Positions 26,359 through 33,855 of a stretch of DNA of 64,000 nucleotides are shown one piece after another. The stretch comes from UBA6059 sp964351595 (lineage in GTDB: Bacteria; Bacteroidota; Bacteroidia; Cytophagales; Cyclobacteriaceae). The notes under the pieces were generated by a model. The model saw only the letters and a list, made by a program, of their open reading frames with translations, was not told the DNA's origin and searched no databases. The stretch spans positions 1-64,000 of the forward strand of contig CAYGOT010000019.1 of NCBI GenBank assembly GCA_964351595.1, read 5' to 3'. Both the position numbers and the translations under genes were made by a program. The first letter of the stretch is position 1, and each line of letters starts with the position of its first letter.

Positions 26359-26952
26359 ATGTTCGGACTATTCTCAAGTAAGCCAAAGGGCGTCAAATTC
26401 GATTATATCACCTATGTCACCAAGCTGCAGAAGTACAAGAACGTACTTACCCGGTTTGCTCAAGATGCTGATGACAAGCATGTCATATTGATCTATTTCT
26501 TTGATCAGACAAAGGAGGAATTGCTTCAACTAGGTACAGCACTGAAAATCAGCATGTCAGAAGATGTAGGACTACTTTCAAGTCCGGGTTATGTGCTGCT
26601 CAACGGTCGGGAGTTGGGAAAACAAGGCCATATCAAAGCCGACCAGGTGATTTTCATGGAAGCACATCCCATTGCTTCGGTGCAGAGAGAAGCTGGTAAC
26701 TATTTTTTAGACTCAAACATTGCAAGCATCACCTGTTACGTGGGGCTTGATGAGGCCCTTTTTCAGGTATTTGGCGGTAGCCGCATCTCCAACTTACTTG
26801 AGCGAATGGGGGTAAAAGATGATGAGCCCATCGCCCATACAATGGTAAGCAAGTCCATCGAAAAAGCTCAGGAAAAGCTGGAGAAGGATAATCCCAACGC
26901 CAAAGACGTTCGATCCTCACAGGAGGATTGGCTAGCTGAAAATAGAATTTGA
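26359..26952 (+). CDS. Conserved hypothetical protein, Bacteroidota type
   Basis: A 197-residue soluble protein without signal peptide or membrane helix, beginning Met-Phe-Gly-Leu-Phe-Ser-Ser-Lys-Pro-Lys. An alpha/beta N-terminal part (Val-Ile-Leu-Ile-Tyr-Phe-Phe-Asp; Tyr-Val-Leu-Leu-Asn-Gly-Arg-Glu) is followed by Leu-Leu-Glu-Arg-Met-Gly and a charged C-terminal helix with Ser-Ile-Glu-Lys-Ala-Gln-Glu-Lys. I do not recognise a named domain. Its 3' end faces the convergent DUF1579-like gene across a hairpin. Confidence 0.65.
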   Translation: MFGLFSSKPKGVKFDYITYVTKLQKYKNVLTRFAQDADDKHVILIYFFDQTKEELLQLGTALKISMSEDVGLLSSPGYVLLNGRELGKQGHIKADQVIFMEAHPIASVQREAGNYFLDSNIASITCYVGLDEALFQVFGGSRISNLLERMGVKDDEPIAHTMVSKSIEKAQEKLEKDNPNAKDVRSSQEDWLAENRI

Positions 26953-26960
26953 GACAAGGA

Positions 26961-26992
26961 ACACGGGGTGAAAAAGAATTCCTACCCCGTGT
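26961..26992. terminator. Hairpin between two convergent genes
   Basis: Arms ACACGGGGT (26961-26969) and ACCCCGTGT (26984-26992) with a 14-nt loop sit in the 68-bp space between the stop at 26952 and the opposing stop at 27021. The position suits a bidirectional terminator, although T-runs are lacking. Confidence 0.6.
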
Positions 26993-27020
26993 GGTTGCCT
27001 TTCAGTGTTTAGTTAATCAT

Positions 27021-27536
27021 TCATTTTCTGACGGTCACATCATTAAATACCTGGAACCATGCTTTATCCTCTGTAAACTTACTACGCCAACCATTCCAAA
27101 TAATACGATTTGGGTCGGTGTAGGAGATGGTAGCTCTAAAGAACTGATCTCCGATCACGTTTTTAGGACTGATGGCCTGAATGACCTTCTCTTCCTTGTT
27201 GAGAAACCACTTGTGCTGGCCGTGCAGTGGAAAGTCATGGGCAAAAGATGTGACCAAAAAACAGTCTTCCTTTTCATGATAGTTGAAGAAGTAGGCATAG
27301 GTGCGCTGATTACCATTGCGGCTATCGACGGTAACAGATTCACACTTAATAAACTGACCATCGAGCCAGTACTCACACGTACGGGTACCATTTTCCTGCC
27401 ATGTCCGATCCGTCCCGGGATAGAGCGTCTCGGTGATCTCCCAACTCCCTATCAGGAAATCAAGATCTTTGATGTCTTGCGCATTCAATGTGAAGCTTGC
27501 CACGAAGGCCAATGTCATTGTCATGATGTTTTTCAT
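27021..27536 (-). CDS. DUF1579-like secreted protein
   Basis: A 171-residue protein with a signal peptide ending in Leu-Asn-Ala-Gln (about 20). The mature part is a small beta-barrel: Leu-Asp-Phe-Leu-Ile-Gly-Ser-Trp-Glu-Ile opening, central Gly-Gln-Phe-Ile-Lys-Cys-Glu and a closing Trp-Asn-Gly-Trp strand. This fits the DUF1579/lipocalin-like group whose ligands are unknown. I use the ATG at 27536, since it starts the hydrophobic leader; the ATG at 27560 adds eight polar residues. It is 297 bp from the AraC-type gene on the same strand and might be regulated by it. Confidence 0.7.
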   Translation of the reverse strand: MKNIMTMTLAFVASFTLNAQDIKDLDFLIGSWEITETLYPGTDRTWQENGTRTCEYWLDGQFIKCESVTVDSRNGNQRTYAYFFNYHEKEDCFLVTSFAHDFPLHGQHKWFLNKEEKVIQAISPKNVIGDQFFRATISYTDPNRIIWNGWRSKFTEDKAWFQVFNDVTVRK

Positions 27537-27628
27537 AATTCTGTTTTTTTGAGTTTGCACCCAAGCTAATCACGACGGTAATGACACGGGTCTCAATACC
27601 CGCAAACAGGTCTCAGTATCCGAATTTC

Positions 27629-28723
27629 CTAGGTATTTTGTGATCGGTACTGCTGTGGGGTGAGGCCGGTATATTGCTTGAATACGCGGTTAAAACTGGC
27701 CTTGGAGTTGAATCCGGCATCTTGCGCCAGGCTGATGATCTTTAGGTGATTGCAATCTGAGCTGACCAGTTTCTGTTTGACTTCTTCCACCCGGTATTCG
27801 TTGACATATTGGTAGAAATTTTTGCCCAGCTCCTGGTTGATCGTGTCGGAGATGACCCTATCGGAAATGTCGACAGCACGGCTCAGGTCGGCCAGGCTCA
27901 GCTCTGCATTTCGGTAGAGCCGCTCTGCACGCATATGGTCATTCAGGGTACTGATGATGTGCGATACTTCTTTGACCGCATCATCAGATTCCGGTAGGGG
28001 AGGAATGGTCAGGGTCTCGGCCTGTCGATAGCCGCTGATGCTCAGCCAGTAGAGCAGTACGGCGTAGAGGAGCAGGACGATGGACTTGAAGGTGAGCCAG
28101 TCGTCGAGTCGATGCTCGCCGAGGATGGCGCTGCTGATCACCATGAACACCAGTATGATGGCGAAACTCACCACAGTGATGACGATGACTTGTTTGATCC
28201 AACGGAGGTCGATGGTCTCCATATTGGAAACGCGATCGCTCAATAGCCGCTGGTACTGTGTGATCATCTGGTGGCCGAGATACAGGTAGATCAGGATGGA
28301 AATGATCGCGCCTGACTCCAGCAGCTCGGCAGTCGCATGAAACCAGTAGTAGGGGTGGACTTCACCAAAGACGAGGTGGTAGATGCTGTGCAGATAGTTG
28401 AGGATGATGGGGCTAAAATGCCAGAGGTCCTTCGTGCGAAAGGGAGCCTGTGGCCGGGTCAACGTCTTAACATAGAAGTAGAAGGCCGGGCCTATCCAAT
28501 ACGAAAGCGAAAACGGCAGCCACGCCAACCAGCGATAGTTATTCCATACGGAGTTGTCCAGCATGTAGGGGGTGAAAGTCAGGCACATGCTTACGATCAT
28601 CAGGGCCAGGAAGCGATTGGCGACCCGGTTTTCACCTTTGGCGAGCAGCAGTCCGGCAAAGACCAGCCCATTGGCCACCGCACAGATGGTGACAAGCTGG
28701 ATAGGGCTGAGGTCAAACTGCAT
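27629..28723 (-). CDS. Membrane-anchored AraC-family regulator
   Basis: A 364-residue protein with about seven membrane helices in residues 8-235 and an AraC/XylS double helix-turn-helix at about 260-362. The C-terminal signature is Ile-Ser-Leu-Ala-Gln-Asp-Ala-Gly-Phe-Asn-Ser-Lys-Ala-Ser-Phe-Asn-Arg-Val-Phe-Lys-Gln-Tyr-Thr-Gly, written here residue by residue. This architecture is common in Bacteroidota and suggests signal sensing in the membrane. The target genes are unknown; the DUF1579-like gene downstream is one candidate. Confidence 0.9.
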   Translation of the reverse strand: MQFDLSPIQLVTICAVANGLVFAGLLLAKGENRVANRFLALMIVSMCLTFTPYMLDNSVWNNYRWLAWLPFSLSYWIGPAFYFYVKTLTRPQAPFRTKDLWHFSPIILNYLHSIYHLVFGEVHPYYWFHATAELLESGAIISILIYLYLGHQMITQYQRLLSDRVSNMETIDLRWIKQVIVITVVSFAIILVFMVISSAILGEHRLDDWLTFKSIVLLLYAVLLYWLSISGYRQAETLTIPPLPESDDAVKEVSHIISTLNDHMRAERLYRNAELSLADLSRAVDISDRVISDTINQELGKNFYQYVNEYRVEEVKQKLVSSDCNHLKIISLAQDAGFNSKASFNRVFKQYTGLTPQQYRSQNT

Positions 28724-28823
28724 GCTGTTTATACGGGAGCTGCCGGGGAAAGGGTGGGTAGATTCAGCTTTGTACTACTTTAGTCTTTGACTCTGAGGTC
28801 TGTGGATCACGGAATTAAGTTCC

Positions 28824-29288
28824 TCAAGGGTTACTCTGAAAGCGACGAAGAATTAAACTATCAAATTCTGCTTGTTCTTCATCAGTATCGGCAATCCACA
28901 TGTTGTACCGATACACTCCTGTTGAGTCGAAATAAAGGTCCCTAATATGATTAAGTCGGTAATAAATTGTGTCGTTGAACGGACTTTTTTCAGAAATTTC
29001 CAAGCGCTTATCATAGAGTTGAACAATTCCAAAAACTTTCTCATCAATAACAGCGGCACTAAAATTATATTGAAAACACTTGAGTTCTTCATTTAATGAG
29101 TCTCTCACGAAGCGTTGTGCAAATTCAACAGTATTCATGTAAGGCCTGTCTTGGGTGGAAGGATTACTTAATTCTCTATTAGGGTTACCAAATGAGTTGT
29201 AATAGATTTTAGATTCGTCACATGGTGACTTGGGGCTGCACCCAATAGTAATAATTATCAAAAGGTTAAGGAGTCTTTGAGAAGTCAT
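28824..29288 (-). CDS. Small hypothetical lipoprotein
   Basis: A 154-residue protein with a short lipoprotein leader; the lipobox Ile-Thr-Ile-Gly-Cys places the lipidated residue at Cys17. The mature part is acidic and has no family I recognise; a Cys-Phe-Gln-Tyr-Asn-Phe and a Tyr-Arg-Leu-Asn-His-Ile-Arg-Asp-Leu-Tyr-Phe-Asp segment suggest a small beta fold. Base use is clearly more AT-rich than its neighbours. Together with the next repeat block and the other AT-rich lipoprotein gene at 30446, this suggests an acquired or fast-evolving patch. Confidence 0.6.
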   Translation of the reverse strand: MTSQRLLNLLIIITIGCSPKSPCDESKIYYNSFGNPNRELSNPSTQDRPYMNTVEFAQRFVRDSLNEELKCFQYNFSAAVIDEKVFGIVQLYDKRLEISEKSPFNDTIYYRLNHIRDLYFDSTGVYRYNMWIADTDEEQAEFDSLILRRFQSNP

Positions 29289-29398
29289 TCTATGCCAGCT
29301 ACCTAATTCATATCCAATATAATGTTTCCAAATATTCTTTGCTTCACTCGGCTCAACGTTACTCTCAGAGAACTCTGAGTCACTAGGAGATTAACTCA

Positions 29399-29685
29399 GA
29401 GTTCCTAAACGGTGACGCGGAGGGGGTCCAAAAGGTCACGAACTAAGTTCGGCAACTAATGGCTTATAAGACCTACTAAGTGTCCCGCTCAGTCATTCCG
29501 AAGGAATCTTATGCCTGTTGAAGATTAGCAGGCATTGAAGATCAGGATTGAAAAATCGGATTAGATTTCTTCGCTGCGCTACGAAATGGCTTTCCGAGAT
29601 GTCTGTCTATGTCGATGGGTGGACTCCCAATCAATGTTACAGAGAGTGGGATGGAAAGCTTACGAATCAGCCCCTTACAGATGAC
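29399..29685 (+). repeat. Long direct repeat, copy A
   Basis: It aligns with 30122-30409 at about 97% identity: I count eight substitutions and one single-base insertion. It contains an ATGCCTG/CAGGCAT hairpin at about 29511-29535 and a TTCCGAAGGAA palindrome. Between the copies lie about 430 bp, including the CTCCCG array. Confidence 0.9.
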
Positions 29686-29910
29686 CTACACCCTCGTCCT
29701 CGTATGTAACGAGGATGCCTTAGGACGGGAGCATTTGTAACGCGAATGACCGGATATTTTTATGGTATGTTGGCTGATCACAATCCAGCTTGCCTTTGTA
29801 CTGGCCTAATTCGCTCCGCTCAGAGTCCCTTGAAGTTGCGTTTGAACGGAGAACAGGCTGAAAACGACACCTCCTTACAAAAAACCATAATTCCGGCTGA
29901 TCAGTGACAT

Positions 29911-30040
29911 CTCCCGTTTCAGGAGTTGCAGCTCCCGTCTACCCTATAATATCTCCCATTTGGAAATAGCATCTCCCGCCTGGGAATCGCAGCTCCCGCT
30001 TTGTGAACGACAGCTCCCGGGGTATGGATCACAGCTCCCG
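29911..30040 (+). repeat. Seven-unit CTCCCG array with 20-21 bp period
   Basis: CTCCCG (once CTCCCA) begins at 29911, 29932, 29953, 29973, 29993, 30014 and 30035, giving spacings of 21, 21, 20, 20, 21 and 21. Each core is preceded by A plus T or G (or GC), and followed by about 13 variable bases. Two helical turns separate neighbouring cores. The mixed 20/21 spacing breaks any reading frame, so this is not a peptide repeat. Confidence 0.85.
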
Positions 30041-30121
30041 GGGATTTGGGACTTCTATATGGGTGCTCGCTCCACTCAGAGTTACTCGCGGAGAACTCTG
30101 ACTCACTAAGGACATAAATGA

Positions 30122-30409
30122 GAGTTCCTAAACGGTGACGCGGAGGGGGTCCAAAAGGTCACGAAACTAAGTTGGGCAACTAATGGCTTATAAGACCTAC
30201 TAAGTGTCCCGCTCAGTCATTCCGAAGGAATCTTATGCCTGTTGAAGATTAGCAGGCATTGAAGATCAGGGTTGAAAAATCGGATAAGATTTCTTCGCTG
30301 CGCTACGAAATGACTTTCCGAGATGTCTGTCTATGTCGATGGGTGGACTCCCTATCAATGTTACATAGAGTGGGATGGAAAGCTTACGAATCAGCGCCTT
30401 ACAGACGAC
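30122..30409 (+). repeat. Long direct repeat, copy B
   Basis: The second copy of the 288-bp repeat, ending 36 bp before the stop codon of the minus-strand lipoprotein gene at 30446. Compared with copy A it has one extra A near 30164 and eight substitutions. Confidence 0.9.
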
Positions 30410-30445
30410 TTTGAGGAGATTAAACTAAGTTCCGCGCTAGTTGGA

Positions 30446-31006
30446 TTACGAGCCTTTTTTTGGCTTGTATATTCTGAAACTACTAAGGAATTCGTCAATT
30501 TTCTCTTCCTCCGGAAGTCGACTTAGACCTGCGAAACTGATAAAGTAAATCCTTTTGTCTTTTAGCAAGAGTTTAGCCTTAATCAGTTTACTGTCTCTCG
30601 GATTAGAAGAGTACAGTTTGTATGTCAAGCTTTTATCGAAATCGTCATCGTTTTCGATTCTATTCACGATCCTTAAATCAGCTAAAGGACTACTCCAGTT
30701 TTTTATGGTTTGATCAAAAAGCTCATCCAAATCCGAATTCTGAATAAATCCCTCAGGGAAGTCAAAGTAAGATGCATGATAGATTTGTTCATTCGCAATT
30801 CGATATTGAAAAATAAATTCGTCAAACTCGGTTTTACCAAGTTGGTGATGTTGAGAAGAGGTGATGGGTTTTCCTGGAAACTTAATGAGGAATTCGCCAT
30901 TTTTGGAGCCATATTCCCCTGATTTCATTTTGACCAAATCTGATTCACCACCCCCGCAAGAAATCAAAGTGACAAGTGCTGTAAATTGTATAATGTACTT
31001 TATCAT
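30446..31006 (-). CDS. Hypothetical lipoprotein
   Basis: A 186-residue protein with lipobox Leu-Ile-Ser-Cys (Cys17) followed by Gly-Gly-Gly-Glu. The mature part contains Phe-Leu-Ile-Lys-Phe-Pro-Gly-Lys-Pro and a Tyr-Phe-Ile-Ser-Phe-Ala-Gly-Leu-Ser strand near the end, a pattern seen in small periplasmic beta proteins of unknown role. I start at ATG 31006; an upstream ATG at 31039 would place eleven residues before the leader. It is AT-rich, like the lipoprotein on the other side of the repeat block. Confidence 0.7.
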   Translation of the reverse strand: MIKYIIQFTALVTLISCGGGESDLVKMKSGEYGSKNGEFLIKFPGKPITSSQHHQLGKTEFDEFIFQYRIANEQIYHASYFDFPEGFIQNSDLDELFDQTIKNWSSPLADLRIVNRIENDDDFDKSLTYKLYSSNPRDSKLIKAKLLLKDKRIYFISFAGLSRLPEEEKIDEFLSSFRIYKPKKGS

Positions 31007-31259
31007 ATTGCAGTGTTGTTCATAGCTATAGAATAACAAACATAGTGTTTCTTATTCCTTTAGCAAACGGAGTAGAGCGGGTTGCTTACTCATTCGCTCC
31101 GCTCAGAGTTACTCACAGAGAACTGTGAATTCCTTACGGGTGCCTTTGAATGAGAGAAATTGAGACGCTGAGGAGGGTAAGTTTGACAAATCCATCTGCC
31201 TATTAGGAACCTACCCCCATTCCTATTATTTTCATCGCCAATGAACAGCAAGCCTACCC

Positions 31260-32096
31260 ATGCTTGATCGACCGTATGATCTGGTGCCCAAGGCGCACCC
31301 TGTAGTTACTAATGTCTATAAGGCCGGACTGACGATAGCCAGCTTGATAGCTATATATGAGTTGATTCCGACGATCCTTGAGCTACCAGTCCGGTATGGC
31401 TGGGGTTTCGCGGCGGTTACGTTTTTCATCTCCTTCGTCAATCTTGGCATCTATGCCGGTCTTGAGCAGCTCAAGACACAGTTTTACCAGCCACGCTATC
31501 TCTGGACCGTGCGGTCGAGCTTTACCTGGGTGTTGATCGAGATGGGAGGTGCAGCGATCATGTCAGCTACACTGTTTCGCATTTACAGCATCTTTGAGGA
31601 GGGAATGAATGTGGATCCATTTGCCTTTGGGATACTGCATTTTGTGCTGAGTTTGGGCATACTACCCTTCATTGTCCTCTATCGAAATTATCATTTGCGC
31701 CGACGCAAGCTTTTCTACATCAGCCGTATCAACGTCAATGAAGAAGTCAAAATCACTTCTGAAGACGGAGAGGATACCCTCACCTTTTTCCTCAAGGATA
31801 TCCTGTATCTGGAGGCGCAGAGCAAGAGTATTCTTATCCACTGTTACCACCGCAATGCCTACAAGAAGTACCAGCTTCAGAATAATCTCTACCGACTGGA
31901 AAATGAGTTCTTCCGACTACCTATAGTCCGTGTGCACAAGGATTACCTGGTGAACCTGCTAAGTATCAAAGCCCTGCAGACCCATCCCGTGGAGACCTTC
32001 ACAGTTCAGGTTCAGCCTGTCAACAAACACCTTCCGGTAGGACGTACTTTCATTGGGTTGCTTAAGAAGCAGTTTGCCAAGATGCAGAAGGCTTAG
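31260..32096 (+). CDS. LytTR-family regulator with membrane N-terminus
   Basis: A 278-residue protein: four hydrophobic helices in about residues 18-145, then a LytTR DNA-binding domain at about 165-275 (Phe-Leu-Lys-Asp-Ile-Leu-Tyr-Leu-Glu-Ala-Gln; Phe-Phe-Arg-Leu-Pro-Ile-Val-Arg-Val-His-Lys-Asp-Tyr-Leu-Val-Asn). No receiver domain is present, so signal input is presumably through the membrane part. Its targets are unknown. A 16-bp inverted repeat starts 6 bp after the stop. Confidence 0.87.
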   Translation: MLDRPYDLVPKAHPVVTNVYKAGLTIASLIAIYELIPTILELPVRYGWGFAAVTFFISFVNLGIYAGLEQLKTQFYQPRYLWTVRSSFTWVLIEMGGAAIMSATLFRIYSIFEEGMNVDPFAFGILHFVLSLGILPFIVLYRNYHLRRRKLFYISRINVNEEVKITSEDGEDTLTFFLKDILYLEAQSKSILIHCYHRNAYKKYQLQNNLYRLENEFFRLPIVRVHKDYLVNLLSIKALQTHPVETFTVQVQPVNKHLPVGRTFIGLLKKQFAKMQKA

Positions 32097-32101
32097 ATCG
32101 G

Positions 32102-32184
32102 TATTCGTCGGACGACTCTTCTACGGTCAAATCATTTCTTAGCCACTTACTACTACTATTCCTATAAAAGTCGTCCGACGAATA
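32102..32184. repeat. Inverted-repeat element 1 (16-bp arms, 51-nt spacer)
   Basis: Arms TATTCGTCGGACGACT (32102-32117) and AGTCGTCCGACGAATA (32169-32184) are perfect complements separated by 51 nt. It lies between the convergent LytTR and small secreted protein genes. A sister element with the same spacer length lies at 32606-32678, on the other side of the small gene. Confidence 0.8.
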
Positions 32185-32200
32185 ATCGCATGTCTTTTGA

Positions 32201-32527
32201 CTATCCCCTCGTCTGAGCATCATTCTTTTGCCTTGCAATATCCCGACTAGCCTGATTTTGCAGCTTCGTCAACTTGCGTTGCTCCCTTCTCGTGACAATA
32301 CCATCAGCTTCCACCCTGTTCTCTGTTCTGCGAATTACTCGCTGTTCTGCTCTCAGTTGCCTGGCTTCCACTCGGGTGACTTCTCCGGTGGCTACACCAT
32401 CGCCGATACGTGCTCTTTGTACAGTTTGACGCTTATCTGTTTTATTGATGATGTTGTCCTGCGCTTGTAAATCGATAGAGATGATGATGGCGGTGATGAT
32501 GCCCGCGGTTACGATTAACTTTTTCAT
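32201..32527 (-). CDS. Small secreted protein with internal repeat
   Basis: A 108-residue basic protein with a signal peptide ending in Leu-Gln-Ala-Gln (about 23). The mature part has two similar helical units of the form Asp-Gly-x-(x)-Thr-x-x-Glu-x-x-x-Leu, one near Gly-Glu-Val-Thr-Arg-Val-Glu-Ala-Arg and the other near Asp-Gly-Ile-Val-Thr-Arg-Arg-Glu-Gln-Arg. The family is found in many Gram-negative bacteria but has no assigned role that I know of. Palindromic elements stand on both sides of the gene. Confidence 0.7.
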   Translation of the reverse strand: MKKLIVTAGIITAIIISIDLQAQDNIINKTDKRQTVQRARIGDGVATGEVTRVEARQLRAEQRVIRRTENRVEADGIVTRREQRKLTKLQNQASRDIARQKNDAQTRG

Positions 32528-32605
32528 GATTTTTCGTTTTGTTCGGCTCTTAGAGGCATGAGCTTAGCAAAGGTTTAATGAAGGGCTAAATCTTTTCTAA
32601 TTATT

Positions 32606-32678
32606 GTCGGACGAGTGTCATGGCCAATAGTAGAAATGTCTTTGAGTGACAGTGACCTTCTTGCAATACTCGTCCGAC
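32606..32678. repeat. Inverted-repeat element 2 (11-bp arms, 51-nt spacer)
   Basis: Arms GTCGGACGAGT (32606-32616) and ACTCGTCCGAC (32668-32678) with a 51-nt spacer, the same spacer length and the same GTCGGACGA core as element 1. It lies upstream of the small secreted protein gene, so it may also affect its expression. Confidence 0.8.
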
Positions 32679-32688
32679 GAGTGGCAAC

Positions 32689-32732
32689 ATCCATCCATTG
32701 CGTCGGGTTTAAACCCGACGCAATGGATGGAT
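32689..32732. terminator. 44-bp perfect palindrome after the deformylase gene
   Basis: Two 22-bp arms meet with no loop at GGGTTT/AAACCC (centre 32710/32711); every base pairs. It starts 5 bp beyond the stop codon of the minus-strand deformylase gene and is probably its terminator or a dispersed palindromic repeat. No T-run follows on the minus strand. Confidence 0.7.
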
Positions 32733-32737
32733 AAGGC

Positions 32738-33751
32738 TCAATGTAGTGTGACAAAGATTTGGCTTAGCAGTTTCCACTGACCGCCTTCTTTGATCCAGTG
32801 AGCGGAGTAGTCACCACCTCGGGTGCCGGGGACTTCCTGCCAACTGCCTTGCTCCCATGCCCTATCGGCTACCTCACTTATTTTGAGTGAGGTGGTAGTC
32901 CGCACATAGTGCAGCCCGGGGTTTTCCTCAAAGAGGCCTGCAAGGAGTTTCGTGATATTCTTAGCCCCCATGAGCTGACTGCCATCTCCTCCGGTAATGA
33001 CGATGTTCTTGCTGTAGGTCATTGCGATAGCGTCGACATCCTGCGCACGGTACGCGGCATTCGATTGTGCACGTACTTCCAATATCAACTCCCGATCGGA
33101 AGGCTCATCATGGGATGCAGTCGAGGTGATCACCGCCTCCGCTTCTGCCGACTCCTGCTGTAAGTGGTCGAGGTAAAGGATGCCGTTGAGATGGTCAACC
33201 TCATGTTGGAATATGACTGCTGTAAACTCCTCGACCATTTCCATATGGTGAGACCCATCAGGCCGATCATACTCGACGAGTATAGCATAGGCTCTGGTCT
33301 TCGTCGTATCCCGCCTATCGGGAATAGAAAGGCAACCCTCCCGACATGGCCATTTCATCTCAGAATATTGCACGATCCTGGGGTTGATATATGCCTCAAA
33401 AGGGAAGTCCTCCTTGTCAAAACGCTGTACCCAAATCACATTCTTGAGAATACCCACCTGAGGTGCGGCTATACCTGCACCCATTGACATGCTGTCGCGG
33501 ACTGTCGCGTACATTCGGTCGATCAGTCGACGCAAGACTTCATCGTCAGGGTCAGCTATGATGTCCAGACTCTTGGTTCTTAGCAGAATAGAATCCTCAG
33601 GACTGTTGATCTTGTATACCCTCATAGGTTGTCGGGACTCACCCGACATGATCAGCTCTACCTGTTCTGGAGAAAAAGCAGACTGTGCCTGGAGTTGTAT
33701 AATGATTCCTGATAAGGCGGAAGCGATGATAAGAAAAAGAAGTCGTAGCAT
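32738..33751 (-). CDS. Exported peptide deformylase fused to a SnoaL/NTF2-like domain
   Basis: A 337-residue protein. Residues 1-23 form a signal peptide ending Leu-Gln-Ala-Gln. Residues about 40-200 are a peptide deformylase with all three motifs: Gly91-Ala-Gly-Ile-Ala-Ala-Pro-Gln98, Glu138-Gly-Cys-Leu-Ser142 and His183-Glu-Val-Asp-His187. Residues about 218-337 form an NTF2-like domain of the SnoaL/DUF4440 type. Normal deformylase is a cytosolic enzyme of about 170-200 residues that removes formyl groups from nascent proteins; a secreted, two-domain form must have another substrate, perhaps formyl-peptides outside the cytosol. This is probably not the housekeeping def. Confidence 0.87.
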   Translation of the reverse strand: MLRLLFLIIASALSGIIIQLQAQSAFSPEQVELIMSGESRQPMRVYKINSPEDSILLRTKSLDIIADPDDEVLRRLIDRMYATVRDSMSMGAGIAAPQVGILKNVIWVQRFDKEDFPFEAYINPRIVQYSEMKWPCREGCLSIPDRRDTTKTRAYAILVEYDRPDGSHHMEMVEEFTAVIFQHEVDHLNGILYLDHLQQESAEAEAVITSTASHDEPSDRELILEVRAQSNAAYRAQDVDAIAMTYSKNIVITGGDGSQLMGAKNITKLLAGLFEENPGLHYVRTTTSLKISEVADRAWEQGSWQEVPGTRGGDYSAHWIKEGGQWKLLSQIFVTLH

Positions 33752-33855
33752 AAACGCTGAAGATCAATGAGAATGAATTGCTCAGTTGAAATTACAAAAG
33801 CAGCCATTAACCACCATCGAATATATAGTATACTTGCCTCAGTTAATTTACCCTT

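Larger units (their letters stand above)
29289..30445. other. Gene-free repeat block
   Basis: About 1.16 kb without a convincing gene. It holds two 287-288-bp direct repeats (29399-29685 and 30122-30409), degenerate copies of an element with CTCAGAG and CTCTGAG arms around 29345-29390, 29818 and 30065-30110 (a further one lies at 31093), a CCTCGT/ACGAGG hairpin at 29698-29714, and a seven-unit phased CTCCCG array at 29911-30040. Small open frames inside the repeats are not conserved between the two copies. Confidence 0.75.

Noticed and set aside
29911..30040. Could the CTCCCG array be a CRISPR?
   Set aside because: The conserved core is only 6-8 bp with a 20-21 bp period. CRISPR repeats are about 24-47 bp with 30-40 bp spacers, and no cas genes are present.
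30323..30526. 67-codon open frame starting inside the second long direct repeat
   Set aside because: In the first repeat copy the same frame diverges and stops after about 36 codons. It also runs into the end of the minus-strand lipoprotein gene.
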